Assembly (NCBI GenBank): GCA_036946415.1
Contig: JAQIJD010000001.1
Span: forward strand, 62,001 to 126,000
Direction of reading: 5' to 3'
DNA from: Sphingomonas_Q fennica_A
GTDB lineage: Bacteria; Pseudomonadota; Alphaproteobacteria; Sphingomonadales; Sphingomonadaceae
Length of the DNA: 64,000 nt
Shown: positions 49,985-59,137 of the stretch, one piece after another
Position numbering within the stretch: position 1 is the first letter of the stretch
How the letters are laid out: every line of letters starts with the position of its first letter
Notes under the pieces: generated by a model
Told to the model about the DNA's origin: nothing
Database searches by the model: none
Seen by the model: the letters and a program-made list of their open reading frames with translations, nothing else
Made by a program: the position numbers and the translations under genes

Positions 49985-51136
49985 CTAGTCGATCTTGAAT
50001 ATGCTCCTGGCTATATGGCGTATACCCCCGTTTGCCTTCACGGAATCATGGCGATCGTTGAAATAATAAAGGGCTCCGATATGCCCATCGGCCGCAATCC
50101 AGGCGTTGGGATAGCCAAGATCCCACGAGCCGCCGTCGTCGCGGACGATGATCTCCGCGCCCCATGTCGCGCCGCCATCTTCGCTGACGGTGGCGCGTAT
50201 TCCCGACGGCATCAGGCGGTAGCCGTAGACCGCGACGAGGCGTCCGTCGGGCAGGACGACGAGGCTGGCGGGCGCGCCGTAATCGTTGATGCGCGAAAGG
50301 AACGCCCAGGTTCCGCCGCCGTCGTCGCTGTAGAACAGCTCGCTCCACATCACGCCGGTCGGATCGCGCTGGCAGCGGGTCACGCACAGGATCCGGCCGT
50401 TCGGCAGCAGTAGCCCGCGGGGATAGAACCAGCGGTGGCCGACGAAGCGGACGCTGCCGCTATAGTCCCCGTCCGCCTGTCCCCAGAGGTCCGTCTTGGG
50501 CACGACGTAGGCCAGGAAGTGGAAGTCGGTGCCGCCGCCGGTGCTGGCGTAGACGAGCGGGCGGCGGTTGCCGTTCGCCTTGTCCACCTCGAACAAGAAG
50601 AGAAGCAGCCGCCCGTCGGGGCGGACGAGGGTGGACTGGATACCCGTCGTCGAGACGAGGCCGTCCAGCGGCAGGACCGCGGGCGGCGACCAGCGCCGCC
50701 CGCCGTCGCGCGAGATTTGCACCGTGCCGCGCGCGGTAGCGACAGCAAAGCCCCCGCTGCTCCCGCTCGACACCAGCACTTGGCGGTCGCGATAGTCGAC
50801 AGGGCCACCGAGCGCCGTGAGCGGACCCGGCGCCTGCCCCGCCCCCAGCATGTCGACCTGCGGGTCCGCTCCGTCCCACGTCACCCCCCGATCGTGCGAG
50901 CGGACGGTCAGCGTGCGCGGAGCCAGCGCCCTGCCCGCCGCCTCCAGCGCGTCGTGATTGATCTCGGCACCGCTCGCATAGCGGACGGTGCGGGCGACGA
51001 AATTGGCGATCAGCGTGCCGTCCCCCGCCTGCCAGAAGCCGCTGGTATAGGGCCAGGAACAGAATTGGTCCTCGCGCCGGTAGACGATCGCATGATCGGC
51101 GTCGCGCGCCGGCCGCGGGGGCAGGAAGCGCGGCAT
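49985..51136 (-). CDS. Sialidase-like Asp-box propeller 1
   Basis: 383 residues; ATG 51136 overlaps the receptor stop by one base. Four Asp boxes are visible: SHDRGVTWD, SRDGGRRWSP, SDDGGGTWAF and SEDGGATWG, the hallmark of BNR/sialidase six-bladed propellers. Conserved ends YRREDQFCSWPYTSGFW and RDDGGSWDLGYPNAW recur in propellers 2 and 3. Unlike those, no Tat or Sec signal is seen at this start. Real sialidase activity is not implied; such proteins also bind or cleave other acidic glycans or aromatics. Confidence 0.85.
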   Translation of the reverse strand: MPRFLPPRPARDADHAIVYRREDQFCSWPYTSGFWQAGDGTLIANFVARTVRYASGAEINHDALEAAGRALAPRTLTVRSHDRGVTWDGADPQVDMLGAGQAPGPLTALGGPVDYRDRQVLVSSGSSGGFAVATARGTVQISRDGGRRWSPPAVLPLDGLVSTTGIQSTLVRPDGRLLLFLFEVDKANGNRRPLVYASTGGGTDFHFLAYVVPKTDLWGQADGDYSGSVRFVGHRWFYPRGLLLPNGRILCVTRCQRDPTGVMWSELFYSDDGGGTWAFLSRINDYGAPASLVVLPDGRLVAVYGYRLMPSGIRATVSEDGGATWGAEIIVRDDGGSWDLGYPNAWIAADGHIGALYYFNDRHDSVKANGGIRHIARSIFKID

Positions 51137-53748
51137 CAGAAGCGCTTCCGCACCGTCAGATACCATTCGCGCGGCGGGGCGGGCTGGCCGTTCAGCGTCG
51201 CATAGCCCAGATCGTGGTAAATGAACTTGTTGCGATAATAGAACTTGCTGAACAGATTGGTGGCGCCGATCGCCACGTCGAAATCATGTTCCTCGTTATG
51301 ATAGCCGACACGGCCGTTGAAGGTGGAGAAGCCGGGCTGGTTCTGGTCCTTGCGATTGGTGCTGTAGGCGATCGAACCCTGGTAGAACCAGTCGAGCCGC
51401 GGCGTGATCGTGCCGCCGAGGAAGGCGACCGGCATCTCATATTGCGCGCCCGCGCTCGCCGTCCATTGCGGGATGGCGAGCAGGCGGCGGTTGGACGTCT
51501 CGGGCAGGTCGCGCAGATCGTCCGAGGTGAACTTGGTATAGCCGAGCGAGCCGTTCAGCGAGAAGCGGTCGAACGGCCGCGCCTCCACCTCCGCCTCAAG
51601 GCCCTTGGCGATGCCCGGCCCGTTCAGGAAATAGGAGCGCGCGATGCAGGTCACGCCGACGCCGCCTGCGGGATTGCGCGCGCCGTCCGTCCCCGCATTG
51701 TAGGCGCGGCAGGTGGTGGTGCCGGCGCGCGTACCGGGGATCACCGTGAAATTGCCCGCCGTGTTGCCGCCCGCGGCGGTCAGCAGCGCCTCCTGTCCCG
51801 AAAAGCTCAGCACGCGCGATCGATAGTCGATGTAGAAGCCCGTCAGGTTCAGGCGCAGTCGGCGATCGAGCAGGTCGGTCTTGGTGCCGATCTCGTAGCT
51901 GATGAGGTTTTCGCCCGGCGTCGGCCCCGCCTGGCTCGGCTGCGAGGGGCGGACGTTGAAGCCGGGCAGCCGATAGCCCGTCGCCGCCGAGGCATAGACC
52001 ATCACCTGATCGCTGAACTTGTAATCCAGCCCCGCCTTCCAGTCGAACCGCTTCTGCTTGGGCACCGTCTGGAAGATCGTGCTCTGCGAAGGGCCGCCGG
52101 GTACGAAGACGGTCGAGCCGGCGGGCGTCGCGTCGAGGATATTGTTGAAGTCGACCGCCTTCTCGTCGTCCGAATAGCGCAGCCCGCCGGTGATCGTCAG
52201 CCGTTCGCCGAAGGGATGCAGGTTGACGTTGGCATAGGCCGCCTTGGAATCGGGCTTGTAGGTGGTGTTCTGGTAGCGTTGCGTGCCGTTCTGCGCGGAC
52301 ATCGGCTGCGCCAAGTTCCGCGCCTTGCCCTTGTAGTAGAAGATACCGCCGACGAAATCCGCCCAGCCGACCTTGCCCGAGATGCGCGCCTCGCCGGTGA
52401 AATGATCCTCGACGATGCTGTGGAAGATCAACGTCTCGGACAATGGCGACCCGTCGTTGTCGAACGAGAAACGCAGGTCGAGCTTGCGATAGCCGCCGAC
52501 CAGCGTCAGATCGATATCGTCGCTGATCCCGTAGATCGTCTTGGCCGAAAAACCCCAGGTCTTGAGCGGCGCGCGCCGCCCATAGTCGAGACCGCCGCGG
52601 AAGATCGATCCGTTGTAATAGCTGTGGCCGGGGATCAGCGTGCCCGCCGGCAGCGGATCGCGATAGGTGGCATAAGTGGTGAAGGGATTGCCCGTCAGGA
52701 AGCGCTGATCGTAGGCGAAGGCGGGCTGGCCGGGCACCGAGAACAGGCCATATTGCAGGCGGAGGTTGTTGAGGCCGACGGTGCTCGACACCTTCGTCAG
52801 ATCGATGTTGTAGACCGAATCCGCCGCCACCTCGTCATTCTGGTCGGTATAGTCGCCGGTCAGCAGCAGCGAGAAATTGCTGGCGGGCTTCCAGTAGATT
52901 TGGCCGCGCATCGCTTTGGTATCCTCCCCGCCCAGCGTTCCGATCGCACAATCGTCGACGGGCCGGGTGGTGACGGTGGTGCGCGCGCTCGCGAAGGGGA
53001 AGGAACCGGCGAGTTCGGGCGTGCCGCGGCGGATCATCTCGCAGCGGAAATCCAGCACGCGCTGATAGCCGTCGCGCCGCTTGGAGAGGAAGGAGGCGCC
53101 GAACGCCAGCGTCTCCGTCAACGGCACCGAGAAGCTCGTGCGGAAGTCGCGGCGGTTGTAGCGGCCGATCGTCGCTTCGGCGGAGGCGGACGCCTCCGTC
53201 AGGCTCGGCTTCTTGCTGACCATGCTGATCGCGCCGGCCAGAGCGTTGCGGCCGAACAACGTGCCCTGCGGCCCGCGCAGCACCTCGACATGGTCGAGAT
53301 CGAGGAGGTCGAAGGCGGAGCCGAAGACCAGCGGGTAATAGATGTCGTCGATATAGAAAGCGACGCCGGGTTCGCCCGACAGCGCCGTGTCGCCCTGGCC
53401 GATGCCGCGCAGGAAGGCGCTGACGCCGGGGCCATAGGCGCCCTGTTCCTTGCGGAAGGCGGCGTTGGGGACGATGAAGCCGAGGTCGGCGGTCGTCGTC
53501 AGCGCGCGAGTCTGGAGCGTTTCGGAGGTGACGGCGGTGATCGCGATCGGCGTGTCCTGCAGGTTGGTCGCCTGTCGCGTCGCCGTCACGACGATATCCT
53601 GCATCGCCTCGCCGCCCGGTTCGCGCGCCGTTTCGGGCCGGCCGGCTTGCCGGACCGCGGGTTCCTCGCTGGTCTGCGCCGTCGCCGGCACTGCCGCTAC
53701 GGCCAGCGCGACCCACGAGACGGACGCCAATCCTCTTGCCATCATCAT
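51136..53748 (-). CDS. TonB-dependent receptor (paralogue of the one at 59138)
   Basis: 870 residues from ATG 53748, behind GGAGGGGTGC; longer in-frame starts lack such a site. Signal peptide MMMARGLASVSWVALAVAAV, TonB-box-like DIVVTATRQATNLQDTPIAI, plug motifs SAFLRGIGQGDTALSGEPGV and HVEVLRGPQGTLFGRNALAG, C-terminal VRKRF with Phe. LDFRCEMIRRGTPELAGSFP and DDCAIGTLGGED are nearly identical in the receptor at 59138. It is coupled to propeller 1. The 167 bases before it separate it from the amidohydrolase and may hold a promoter, though no clear one is seen. Confidence 0.95.
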   Translation of the reverse strand: MMMARGLASVSWVALAVAAVPATAQTSEEPAVRQAGRPETAREPGGEAMQDIVVTATRQATNLQDTPIAITAVTSETLQTRALTTTADLGFIVPNAAFRKEQGAYGPGVSAFLRGIGQGDTALSGEPGVAFYIDDIYYPLVFGSAFDLLDLDHVEVLRGPQGTLFGRNALAGAISMVSKKPSLTEASASAEATIGRYNRRDFRTSFSVPLTETLAFGASFLSKRRDGYQRVLDFRCEMIRRGTPELAGSFPFASARTTVTTRPVDDCAIGTLGGEDTKAMRGQIYWKPASNFSLLLTGDYTDQNDEVAADSVYNIDLTKVSSTVGLNNLRLQYGLFSVPGQPAFAYDQRFLTGNPFTTYATYRDPLPAGTLIPGHSYYNGSIFRGGLDYGRRAPLKTWGFSAKTIYGISDDIDLTLVGGYRKLDLRFSFDNDGSPLSETLIFHSIVEDHFTGEARISGKVGWADFVGGIFYYKGKARNLAQPMSAQNGTQRYQNTTYKPDSKAAYANVNLHPFGERLTITGGLRYSDDEKAVDFNNILDATPAGSTVFVPGGPSQSTIFQTVPKQKRFDWKAGLDYKFSDQVMVYASAATGYRLPGFNVRPSQPSQAGPTPGENLISYEIGTKTDLLDRRLRLNLTGFYIDYRSRVLSFSGQEALLTAAGGNTAGNFTVIPGTRAGTTTCRAYNAGTDGARNPAGGVGVTCIARSYFLNGPGIAKGLEAEVEARPFDRFSLNGSLGYTKFTSDDLRDLPETSNRRLLAIPQWTASAGAQYEMPVAFLGGTITPRLDWFYQGSIAYSTNRKDQNQPGFSTFNGRVGYHNEEHDFDVAIGATNLFSKFYYRNKFIYHDLGYATLNGQPAPPREWYLTVRKRF

Positions 53749-53915
53749 GCACCCCTCCATGGACTTTTTCTTGGTGGGGAGATCAGACAACAGCTTCGAT
53801 GTGCGGACTTGCTCCTTTAGGCGTAAGTTTTTGTTTCGCTGAATTGTCCAAAAGGGAAGCAATAGATGCCGCGATCGACACGACCCGTCGCCCCAGAGGC
53901 GACGGGCCGGAAGGA

Positions 53916-54896
53916 TCAGGCGCGAACGGGTCCGCGGCCGCCGGGGATGAAAACGGCCTCGGCCGTATCGAAGAACATCGCGCGCTGCTGCTTCACCGGC
54001 AGTCGCCTCGCCGATCCGACGGCGCGGCGGACATAGTCCACCACATCGACCTCCGAATTGCCGACGTCCGATCCCCAGACCAGATGGTCTGCGCCATAGA
54101 CCCCGGCGACATGCTCGACGAACGCATCGAGCGGCACCTTTCCCTCCTCAAGCTGTTCGATCAGCAGGGTGGTATATTTGTAATAGACGTTCTTGTGCCC
54201 GGCGAGCGCCAGATGCTCGGGGCTGAGGCCGAAGGTCGGGCTTGGCACCGGCTTCGGGAAGCCGACGTGATCGAGCACGATCTTCACGTTCGGGTATCGC
54301 GCGGCGAGCACGGCGACGCGCGCCATCGCCCCCTCCGTCCCCTTGCCGATCGGCATCAGCACGATGACGAGGCCGAGCCGGTCCGCCGCCGCCCAGGCCG
54401 GGGCCGCCGCATCGCCGAGGAAAGGGAAAGCGCCGCTCGCATCCGCCACGCCGGTGAAGCGCACGCCGCTGATCCGGTCCTCGCGCGCCATCTTCTCCAG
54501 CGCGGCAGGCGTCGCCGGATCGAGCGGCGAGAGGATCACCACCGGCACGATCTTCTTCGGATATCGCCGGCTGATATCGAGGAGGTAACGGTTATCGGTG
54601 GCGTAGGTGCTGTTGTACTGCACGCCGCACCCCTTGGTGATGCCTGCCAGATCCCAGATCCCGAAGATCACTTCCGGCGTCATCGGCGTCGCCATCGCCT
54701 TGGCGATCATCCGTTCCGCGCCATAGCGTGCGCCACGGGCGTTAAAGGGGTAACGCGCCTGATCGTTGGTGTAGAAATGGGCGTGCGTGTCGTAGAGCGG
54801 AAAGGGCGCCTCGGTGGCCGCGAAGGCGGCGCGGGGCAGCGCGAGCGCCGCGGCCGAACCGAGCGCGCGGCCGATGAGGGTGCGTCTGTCGAGCAT
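53916..54896 (-). CDS. Exported amidohydrolase-2 family protein (Tat signal)
   Basis: 326 residues from ATG 54896 behind GCGAGGATCATC. The N-terminus MLDRRTLIGRALGSAAALAL is a twin-arginine signal, so the enzyme is exported folded, probably with its metal. Motifs LYDTHAHFY, VKIVLDHVGFP and LVWGSDVGN match the cytoplasmic relative at 41887. It belongs with the dienelactone-hydrolase-like and propeller genes upstream. Likely reaction is hydrolysis of a lactone or cyclic ester; not determinable here. Confidence 0.88.
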   Translation of the reverse strand: MLDRRTLIGRALGSAAALALPRAAFAATEAPFPLYDTHAHFYTNDQARYPFNARGARYGAERMIAKAMATPMTPEVIFGIWDLAGITKGCGVQYNSTYATDNRYLLDISRRYPKKIVPVVILSPLDPATPAALEKMAREDRISGVRFTGVADASGAFPFLGDAAAPAWAAADRLGLVIVLMPIGKGTEGAMARVAVLAARYPNVKIVLDHVGFPKPVPSPTFGLSPEHLALAGHKNVYYKYTTLLIEQLEEGKVPLDAFVEHVAGVYGADHLVWGSDVGNSEVDVVDYVRRAVGSARRLPVKQQRAMFFDTAEAVFIPGGRGPVRA

Positions 54897-54982
54897 GATG
54901 ATCCTCGCCTGTCTGTCTTGTTGCGATCCGCATCCTGTCGCGGTGATCGTCGCGCGCTTGCCCCGGACGGCGCTTCGGCCTG

Positions 54983-55774
54983 CTAGTTGAGGCGCGCCTT
55001 CAGGAAGGAGACCGCCGCCGCCCACGCCCGCGCTGCGGCGGCGGGATCGGACCGGACACCCGCGGGATCGGCGAAACCGTGGTCGGCGGGATAGACCGTA
55101 ACGTCGCCCGACAGGCCCGCCGCCTGTACGACGCGCGCGATATCGGCCTTGTCCTCGGGCTCGCGCCCGTCGTCGTCGCGCGCCTGGACGACGAGATAGG
55201 CGGCTTTCGTCTTCGGGACGAGCAGATGCGGGCTGTTCGGCCTCGGCGTCGCGACGCCCAGGCCGTAGATCGAGACGACGGCGGCGATGCGCGCCGGTGC
55301 CGCGGCGGCGGCGCGGAAGGCGTAGGAGCCGCCGACGTCATAGCCGACGGTCCCCGCCCTGGCACCCGGCCGCGCGCGATCGAGGAAGGCGAGATAGGCC
55401 AGCGTATCGCGTGCGATGCCATCGTCGGTCGCGGCCGCGCGATACTCCATTCGCCGGGCGCGGACCGCGGGGTCGCTGAGATCGAGCTGTTCGCCCGTCG
55501 CCTTCGCGCTTCGGTAGAAGGGATTGGGGACGAGAACCGTAAAGCCCTCGCCCGCCAATGCCCGCCCCATCTCGCGGTACAGCGGGCGCAGGCCGCCGAG
55601 ATCGGGCCAGAGGATGACGGCGGGCGCGCCCTTCCGGGCCGCGCTGAACAGCACCGCATCCGCCGTGCCGTCGGCTGTGGTGATGGAGACATCGCGTTCG
55701 ACGACGCGTGTTGCCGCGAGCGTGGGCGCGGCCGTACCTGCAAGCAGCGTCGCGATAAGGAGGATGCGCGTCAT
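54983..55774 (-). CDS. Exported dienelactone-hydrolase-like protein, Asp at the nucleophile position
   Basis: 263 residues from ATG 55774 behind GGGAGACCGAC. Signal peptide MTRILLIATLLAGTAAPTLA. Dienelactone-hydrolase fold: AVILWPDLGGLRPLYREMGR, FTVLVPNPFYRSA, elbow GTVGYDVGGSYAFRA, then YLVVQARDDDG and YPADHGFADP carrying acid and His. The family nucleophile is normally Cys (G-x-C-x-G); here residue 146 is Asp. Either the chemistry is altered, as Asp serves in haloalkane dehalogenases and epoxide hydrolases, or the protein is non-catalytic. The gene has good codon use and a good start, so it is not obviously decayed. Confidence 0.85.
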   Translation of the reverse strand: MTRILLIATLLAGTAAPTLAATRVVERDVSITTADGTADAVLFSAARKGAPAVILWPDLGGLRPLYREMGRALAGEGFTVLVPNPFYRSAKATGEQLDLSDPAVRARRMEYRAAATDDGIARDTLAYLAFLDRARPGARAGTVGYDVGGSYAFRAAAAAPARIAAVVSIYGLGVATPRPNSPHLLVPKTKAAYLVVQARDDDGREPEDKADIARVVQAAGLSGDVTVYPADHGFADPAGVRSDPAAAARAWAAAVSFLKARLN

Positions 55775-55798
55775 GTCGGTCTCCCGCGGGGGCATCGA

Positions 55799-57040
55799 TC
55801 AGGGGCGGAAGATCGTGGCGGCGATGTGCCGCACGCCGCCGTTCACGTCGATGCGATCGTTCCTGAGGTTGATGTAATAAGTGGCGAGCAGGGTGCCCGG
55901 CGCCGTCTCGATCACGCGTGGATAGCCCACGTCCCAACTGCCGCCGTCGTCGCGCAGGATCATCTCGGTTCCCCACGTCCGGCCCTGATCCTCGCTGACG
56001 CGGTAGCGGATGCCCTGCGGGGCCAGGCGATAGCCGTAGACGCAGACCACCCGGCCATCGGCCATCGGCACCAGGTCGCCCGGCGCCCCCCAATCGTTGA
56101 CGCGCGACAGCCAGCTCCAGGTGCGCCCGCCGTCGAGGCTTTCATGGACTTCCGTCCAGATCACGTTGCGTGCGTCGCGCTGGTAGCGGAGCGCCGTCAG
56201 CACACGGCCGTCCTTCAGCACCACCGGCCGCGGATAGAAATGGGGGGCGGCGGCAAACGGCGTGCCACCGGGATAATAAGGCGATTTCGGTTCCTCGCCA
56301 ATGATCGAACCGAGATAATACCAGCCGACCCCGTCCGGCGAGGCGTAGACGATCGGCCGTGGCCCCTGCGCGCCCGGGGCATTGGTGTGGATGCCGACCA
56401 GCATCACCCCGTCCGCGCGGACCGAATACATCGAGGTGCCGGGAAGCGAGATCGACGGGAAATCGTAGTTCGGCAACAGGGTATGCGGCCGCCACGTCCG
56501 CCCGCCGTCCGTCGACGCCCGCATCCAGCCGCGCGCTTCAGGGGCGAACAGCGCAGGTATGCCGCCCCCCATGATGAGCGTGTCGCGGCTCTTCAGGTCG
56601 AGCGGTGGCAGGCCGGACCAGTCCGCCGCCTTGCCGCCGGGCAGGTCCGCCTCCGCCTTGATCCGCATGTCGAAGATCGGCTGGATGCCGTTCCGGTCCC
56701 ACGTCCGCCCGCCGTCCCGCGAGCGGATGACCACGATCTCCCCCATGTTGCGGGTGAGGTTGGTATGATCGACATCGGCATAGCGGCCGTAGCTCGTCGG
56801 CACGCGCTTGAAGCCGGCGACGATGCTGCCGTCCGCCGTGGCCCACAAGCCGCAATAATATGGCCAGGCAGCGAATTCGTCCTCGTTGCGGTAGACGATG
56901 TGATGCTCGGCGGCGCGCTTTTCCGGCCTGGTCGCGCGGATCAGTATCGGCGTCGCGGCCGTGGCGGGCGCAGCCGCCGCTGCTGCGCCTGCCGCCGCTC
57001 CGCCGATCAGCCTACGCCGCGTCATCGGGGCATCGATCAT
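55799..57040 (-). CDS. Sialidase-like Asp-box propeller 2 (Tat signal)
   Basis: 413 residues from ATG 57040, which has AAGGA five bases upstream; the frame is open into the next gene but without a start site. N-terminus with TRRRLIGGAAAGAAAAAAP is a twin-arginine signal. Asp boxes SRDGGRTWDR, STDGGRTWRP, SLDGGRTWSW and SEDQGRTWGT are regularly spaced. Ends GGSWDVGYPRV and GGVRHIAATIF match propellers 1 and 3. Located 14 bases after propeller 3, 24 bases before the dienelactone-hydrolase-like gene. Confidence 0.88.
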   Translation of the reverse strand: MIDAPMTRRRLIGGAAAGAAAAAAPATAATPILIRATRPEKRAAEHHIVYRNEDEFAAWPYYCGLWATADGSIVAGFKRVPTSYGRYADVDHTNLTRNMGEIVVIRSRDGGRTWDRNGIQPIFDMRIKAEADLPGGKAADWSGLPPLDLKSRDTLIMGGGIPALFAPEARGWMRASTDGGRTWRPHTLLPNYDFPSISLPGTSMYSVRADGVMLVGIHTNAPGAQGPRPIVYASPDGVGWYYLGSIIGEEPKSPYYPGGTPFAAAPHFYPRPVVLKDGRVLTALRYQRDARNVIWTEVHESLDGGRTWSWLSRVNDWGAPGDLVPMADGRVVCVYGYRLAPQGIRYRVSEDQGRTWGTEMILRDDGGSWDVGYPRVIETAPGTLLATYYINLRNDRIDVNGGVRHIAATIFRP

Positions 57041-57054
57041 CCCGTTCCTTCCCA

Positions 57055-58314
57055 TCAATCGATCGAGAAGATCGACCTTGCGATGTGGCGCACGCCGCCA
57101 TTCGCCTGGATGCGATCGTTCGCCTGGTTGAAATAATAGATCGCGCCGATCCGGCCGTCGTCGGTCGCCCAGGCGTTGGGGTAGCCCAGATCCCAGCTTC
57201 CGCCGTCGTCGCGCACGATCAGTTCCGGCCCCCAGGTCCGGCCTTCGTCCGTGCTGACGCTGGCGCGAATGCCATAGGGGGCGAGGCGATAGCCGTAGAC
57301 CATCACCAGCCGGCCGTCCGCCATCCGCACCAGGCTGCCGGGGGCACCGTAATCGTTGACGCGGGACAAGAACGCCCATGTGCGCGCGCCGTCGTCGCTG
57401 GCGTGCACCTCGGTCCACATCACGCCGCGCGGATCGCGCTGGCAGCGCAGCACGCACAGAATCCGCCCGCTCGGCAGAAGGTAGCCGCGCGGATAGAACC
57501 AGCGGTGCCCGCCGAAACGGTAGGTGCTCTGCCAATCGCCGTCCGCCGCCCCGTAGGGATCGACCTTGGGCGTGACGAACGACAGGAAATGAAAGTCCTG
57601 CCCGCCGGGCGGCAGCGCGAAGACGACGGGGTGACGATTCCAGCCGTCCTTGCTGACCTCCATCAGCCAGATCAGGGCGGTGCCGTCCGGCCTGACGAGC
57701 GTGGAATTCATGCCCGATATGGCGTTCAGGCCGTCCAGCGGCACGTCGAGCGGCGGGCTCCAGCTCCGTCCCTTGTCACGCGAAAGGCGTACCTGCGTCC
57801 GCCCCTCGGGCGATCCGAAGCCGGGTCCGGAGTTGGCGATGAGGAGGCGGGGATCACGCACGTCGAGCGGCCCGAGATCGCCGACGCGTCGGGCGGCAGC
57901 GGTGCCCTTGGCGATCGTCGCGAACGTGTCGATATCGGGGTGCGCGCCGTTCCAGGTACGGCCGAAATCGGCAGACCGGAGAGCGACGTATTTCGATCCC
58001 CGGCCGATCCTGTCATGGCTGATCGCATCGGCGCTCGCATAATCGGTCGGCATCGCCATGACGTTCTGCAAAAGCTCGCCGTTGCCGAAATTCCAGAACC
58101 CCATGGTATGCGGCCAGGCGGCGAATTCATCGTCGCGGCGATAGACGATCGCATGGTCCGCCCGCTTTATCGGGCGGGGCGGCCGATAATCCGGACCGGA
58201 ATATCCCTCAGCCGGCGCGACTATCCCGGCCGACGCCAAAACCAATCCGCCACCGACCAGCGCCTGTCGACGCGTGACGCCCGGGCCATGCGCAATGGCT
58301 GTCCTTTCAGACAT
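57055..58314 (-). CDS. Sialidase-like Asp-box propeller 3 (Tat signal), first gene of the cluster
   Basis: 419 residues from ATG 58314 behind GGGAGCTGGAT. Twin-arginine signal VTRRQALVGGGLVLASAG. Asp boxes SADFGRTWNG, SRDKGRSWSP, SDDGARTWAF (last Gly replaced) and STDEGRTWGP. It is closer to propeller 1 than to 2: both have HRWFYPRG, CQRDPxGVMW and FLSRxNDYGAP. First gene of the leftward run down to 48906. Three non-identical propellers in one cluster suggest that they act on different linkages or form a complex. Confidence 0.88.
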   Translation of the reverse strand: MSERTAIAHGPGVTRRQALVGGGLVLASAGIVAPAEGYSGPDYRPPRPIKRADHAIVYRRDDEFAAWPHTMGFWNFGNGELLQNVMAMPTDYASADAISHDRIGRGSKYVALRSADFGRTWNGAHPDIDTFATIAKGTAAARRVGDLGPLDVRDPRLLIANSGPGFGSPEGRTQVRLSRDKGRSWSPPLDVPLDGLNAISGMNSTLVRPDGTALIWLMEVSKDGWNRHPVVFALPPGGQDFHFLSFVTPKVDPYGAADGDWQSTYRFGGHRWFYPRGYLLPSGRILCVLRCQRDPRGVMWTEVHASDDGARTWAFLSRVNDYGAPGSLVRMADGRLVMVYGYRLAPYGIRASVSTDEGRTWGPELIVRDDGGSWDLGYPNAWATDDGRIGAIYYFNQANDRIQANGGVRHIARSIFSID

Positions 58315-58775
58315 ATCCAGCTCCCGAATGTAAGCGTTTCAAGCCGCTCAGTGAGGCTGGGCTATGAACCGTCGATCTTGCGGTCAATTCGATATGGCCA
58401 ATGTGCCGCTTCCTTCAATTTACTGAGCCGCCACGGGACAGAGCGCTGTCCTGGGTCTTTCAGGTCGGGATCGGCGCACCGGCCCGTCCGGTTCACGACC
58501 GGTTTGTTGCCGGGCGGCGGTCCGGCGGGAGCGGCCGTCGGGTCGGGCGCGAATTACCAGATCCGATCGCGGAGCCGCCCTCGAACGCGGTGCGCGCCGG
58601 TCCGGTGATGCCGGCGTCGGATGGGATCCGTCGCGCCGGCAAGGGCCTCGTCAGCCTGTCGAAGGGCCGACCCAGAACGGCTTCGTCGAGAACATCGGAT
58701 GGCCGCGTGCACGACGCGCTGTTTGGCGGGATGCGGCTCCTCCCAATCGATCATGCGGATATACCCGATCGATCG
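58315..58775. other. Intergenic stretch, no supported gene
   Basis: About 460 bases. The right half on the minus strand has a 66-codon frame from ATG 58754 (MIDWEEPHPAKQRVVHAAI...) directly behind the P450 relic. It has no family I recognise and may be the broken start of the gene that once followed that P450. The piece CCTGTCGAAGGGC near 58654 resembles a sphingomonad REP fragment. The promoter of the propeller cluster must lie in the left part. Confidence 0.45.
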
Positions 58776-59010
58776 TCAGGCCGGCACAAACTCGGCCGGC
58801 AGGCTGGCCAGCGCGTATAGGGCGTTGTTCGGCCGGCGTACGGGCGATCCGGTCGGCGCGGCAGAAGCTCCGATTCCCGCCGCGCGATCATCCGGCCCAG
58901 CTACCGACGGATGCCGTAGCGCAACGCGACGTGGCCGCCGGCGGCGCCAAATGTCGAAACGGCCGGACGAGAGAGGGATCGCTCGCCCGGTCCCGCTGCC
59001 ATGGTTGTGG
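58776..59010 (-). pseudogene. Relic of a second CYP199-like P450 gene, 3' end only
   Basis: Read leftwards, 58905-58975 gives GRFDI..., then GGHVALRYGIRR-stop-LGRMIARRESE, which parallels the P450 at 16971 (DRFDIQR, GHVAFGYGIHQCLGQMVARLESE); the haem Cys is lost. 58776-58850 gives SPVRRPNNALYALASLPAEFV plus PA and TGA against PPVRRLNNTLHALASLPAEFV in the intact gene. Even the following bases match: TGAC, TCGATC and CCGCATGA occur at the same spacing after both stops. Frameshifts and a stop show it is dead. Confidence 0.85.
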
Positions 59011-59137
59011 CAAGGTTCGGTAATAATGGCCGCCCGGCAACCTATCCGTGCCGTACGAGGCAAGTCCTCACGAAGAGGCACGGCTAGTCCGTCAATAGGC
59101 CGCACGCAGAAAGCGGAGATCGACGGAGGGCGCCAGC

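Noticed and set aside
51214..53820. An 868-codon plus-strand frame.
   Set aside because: Exact antisense of the TonB-dependent receptor at 51136; no motifs and no ribosome binding site.
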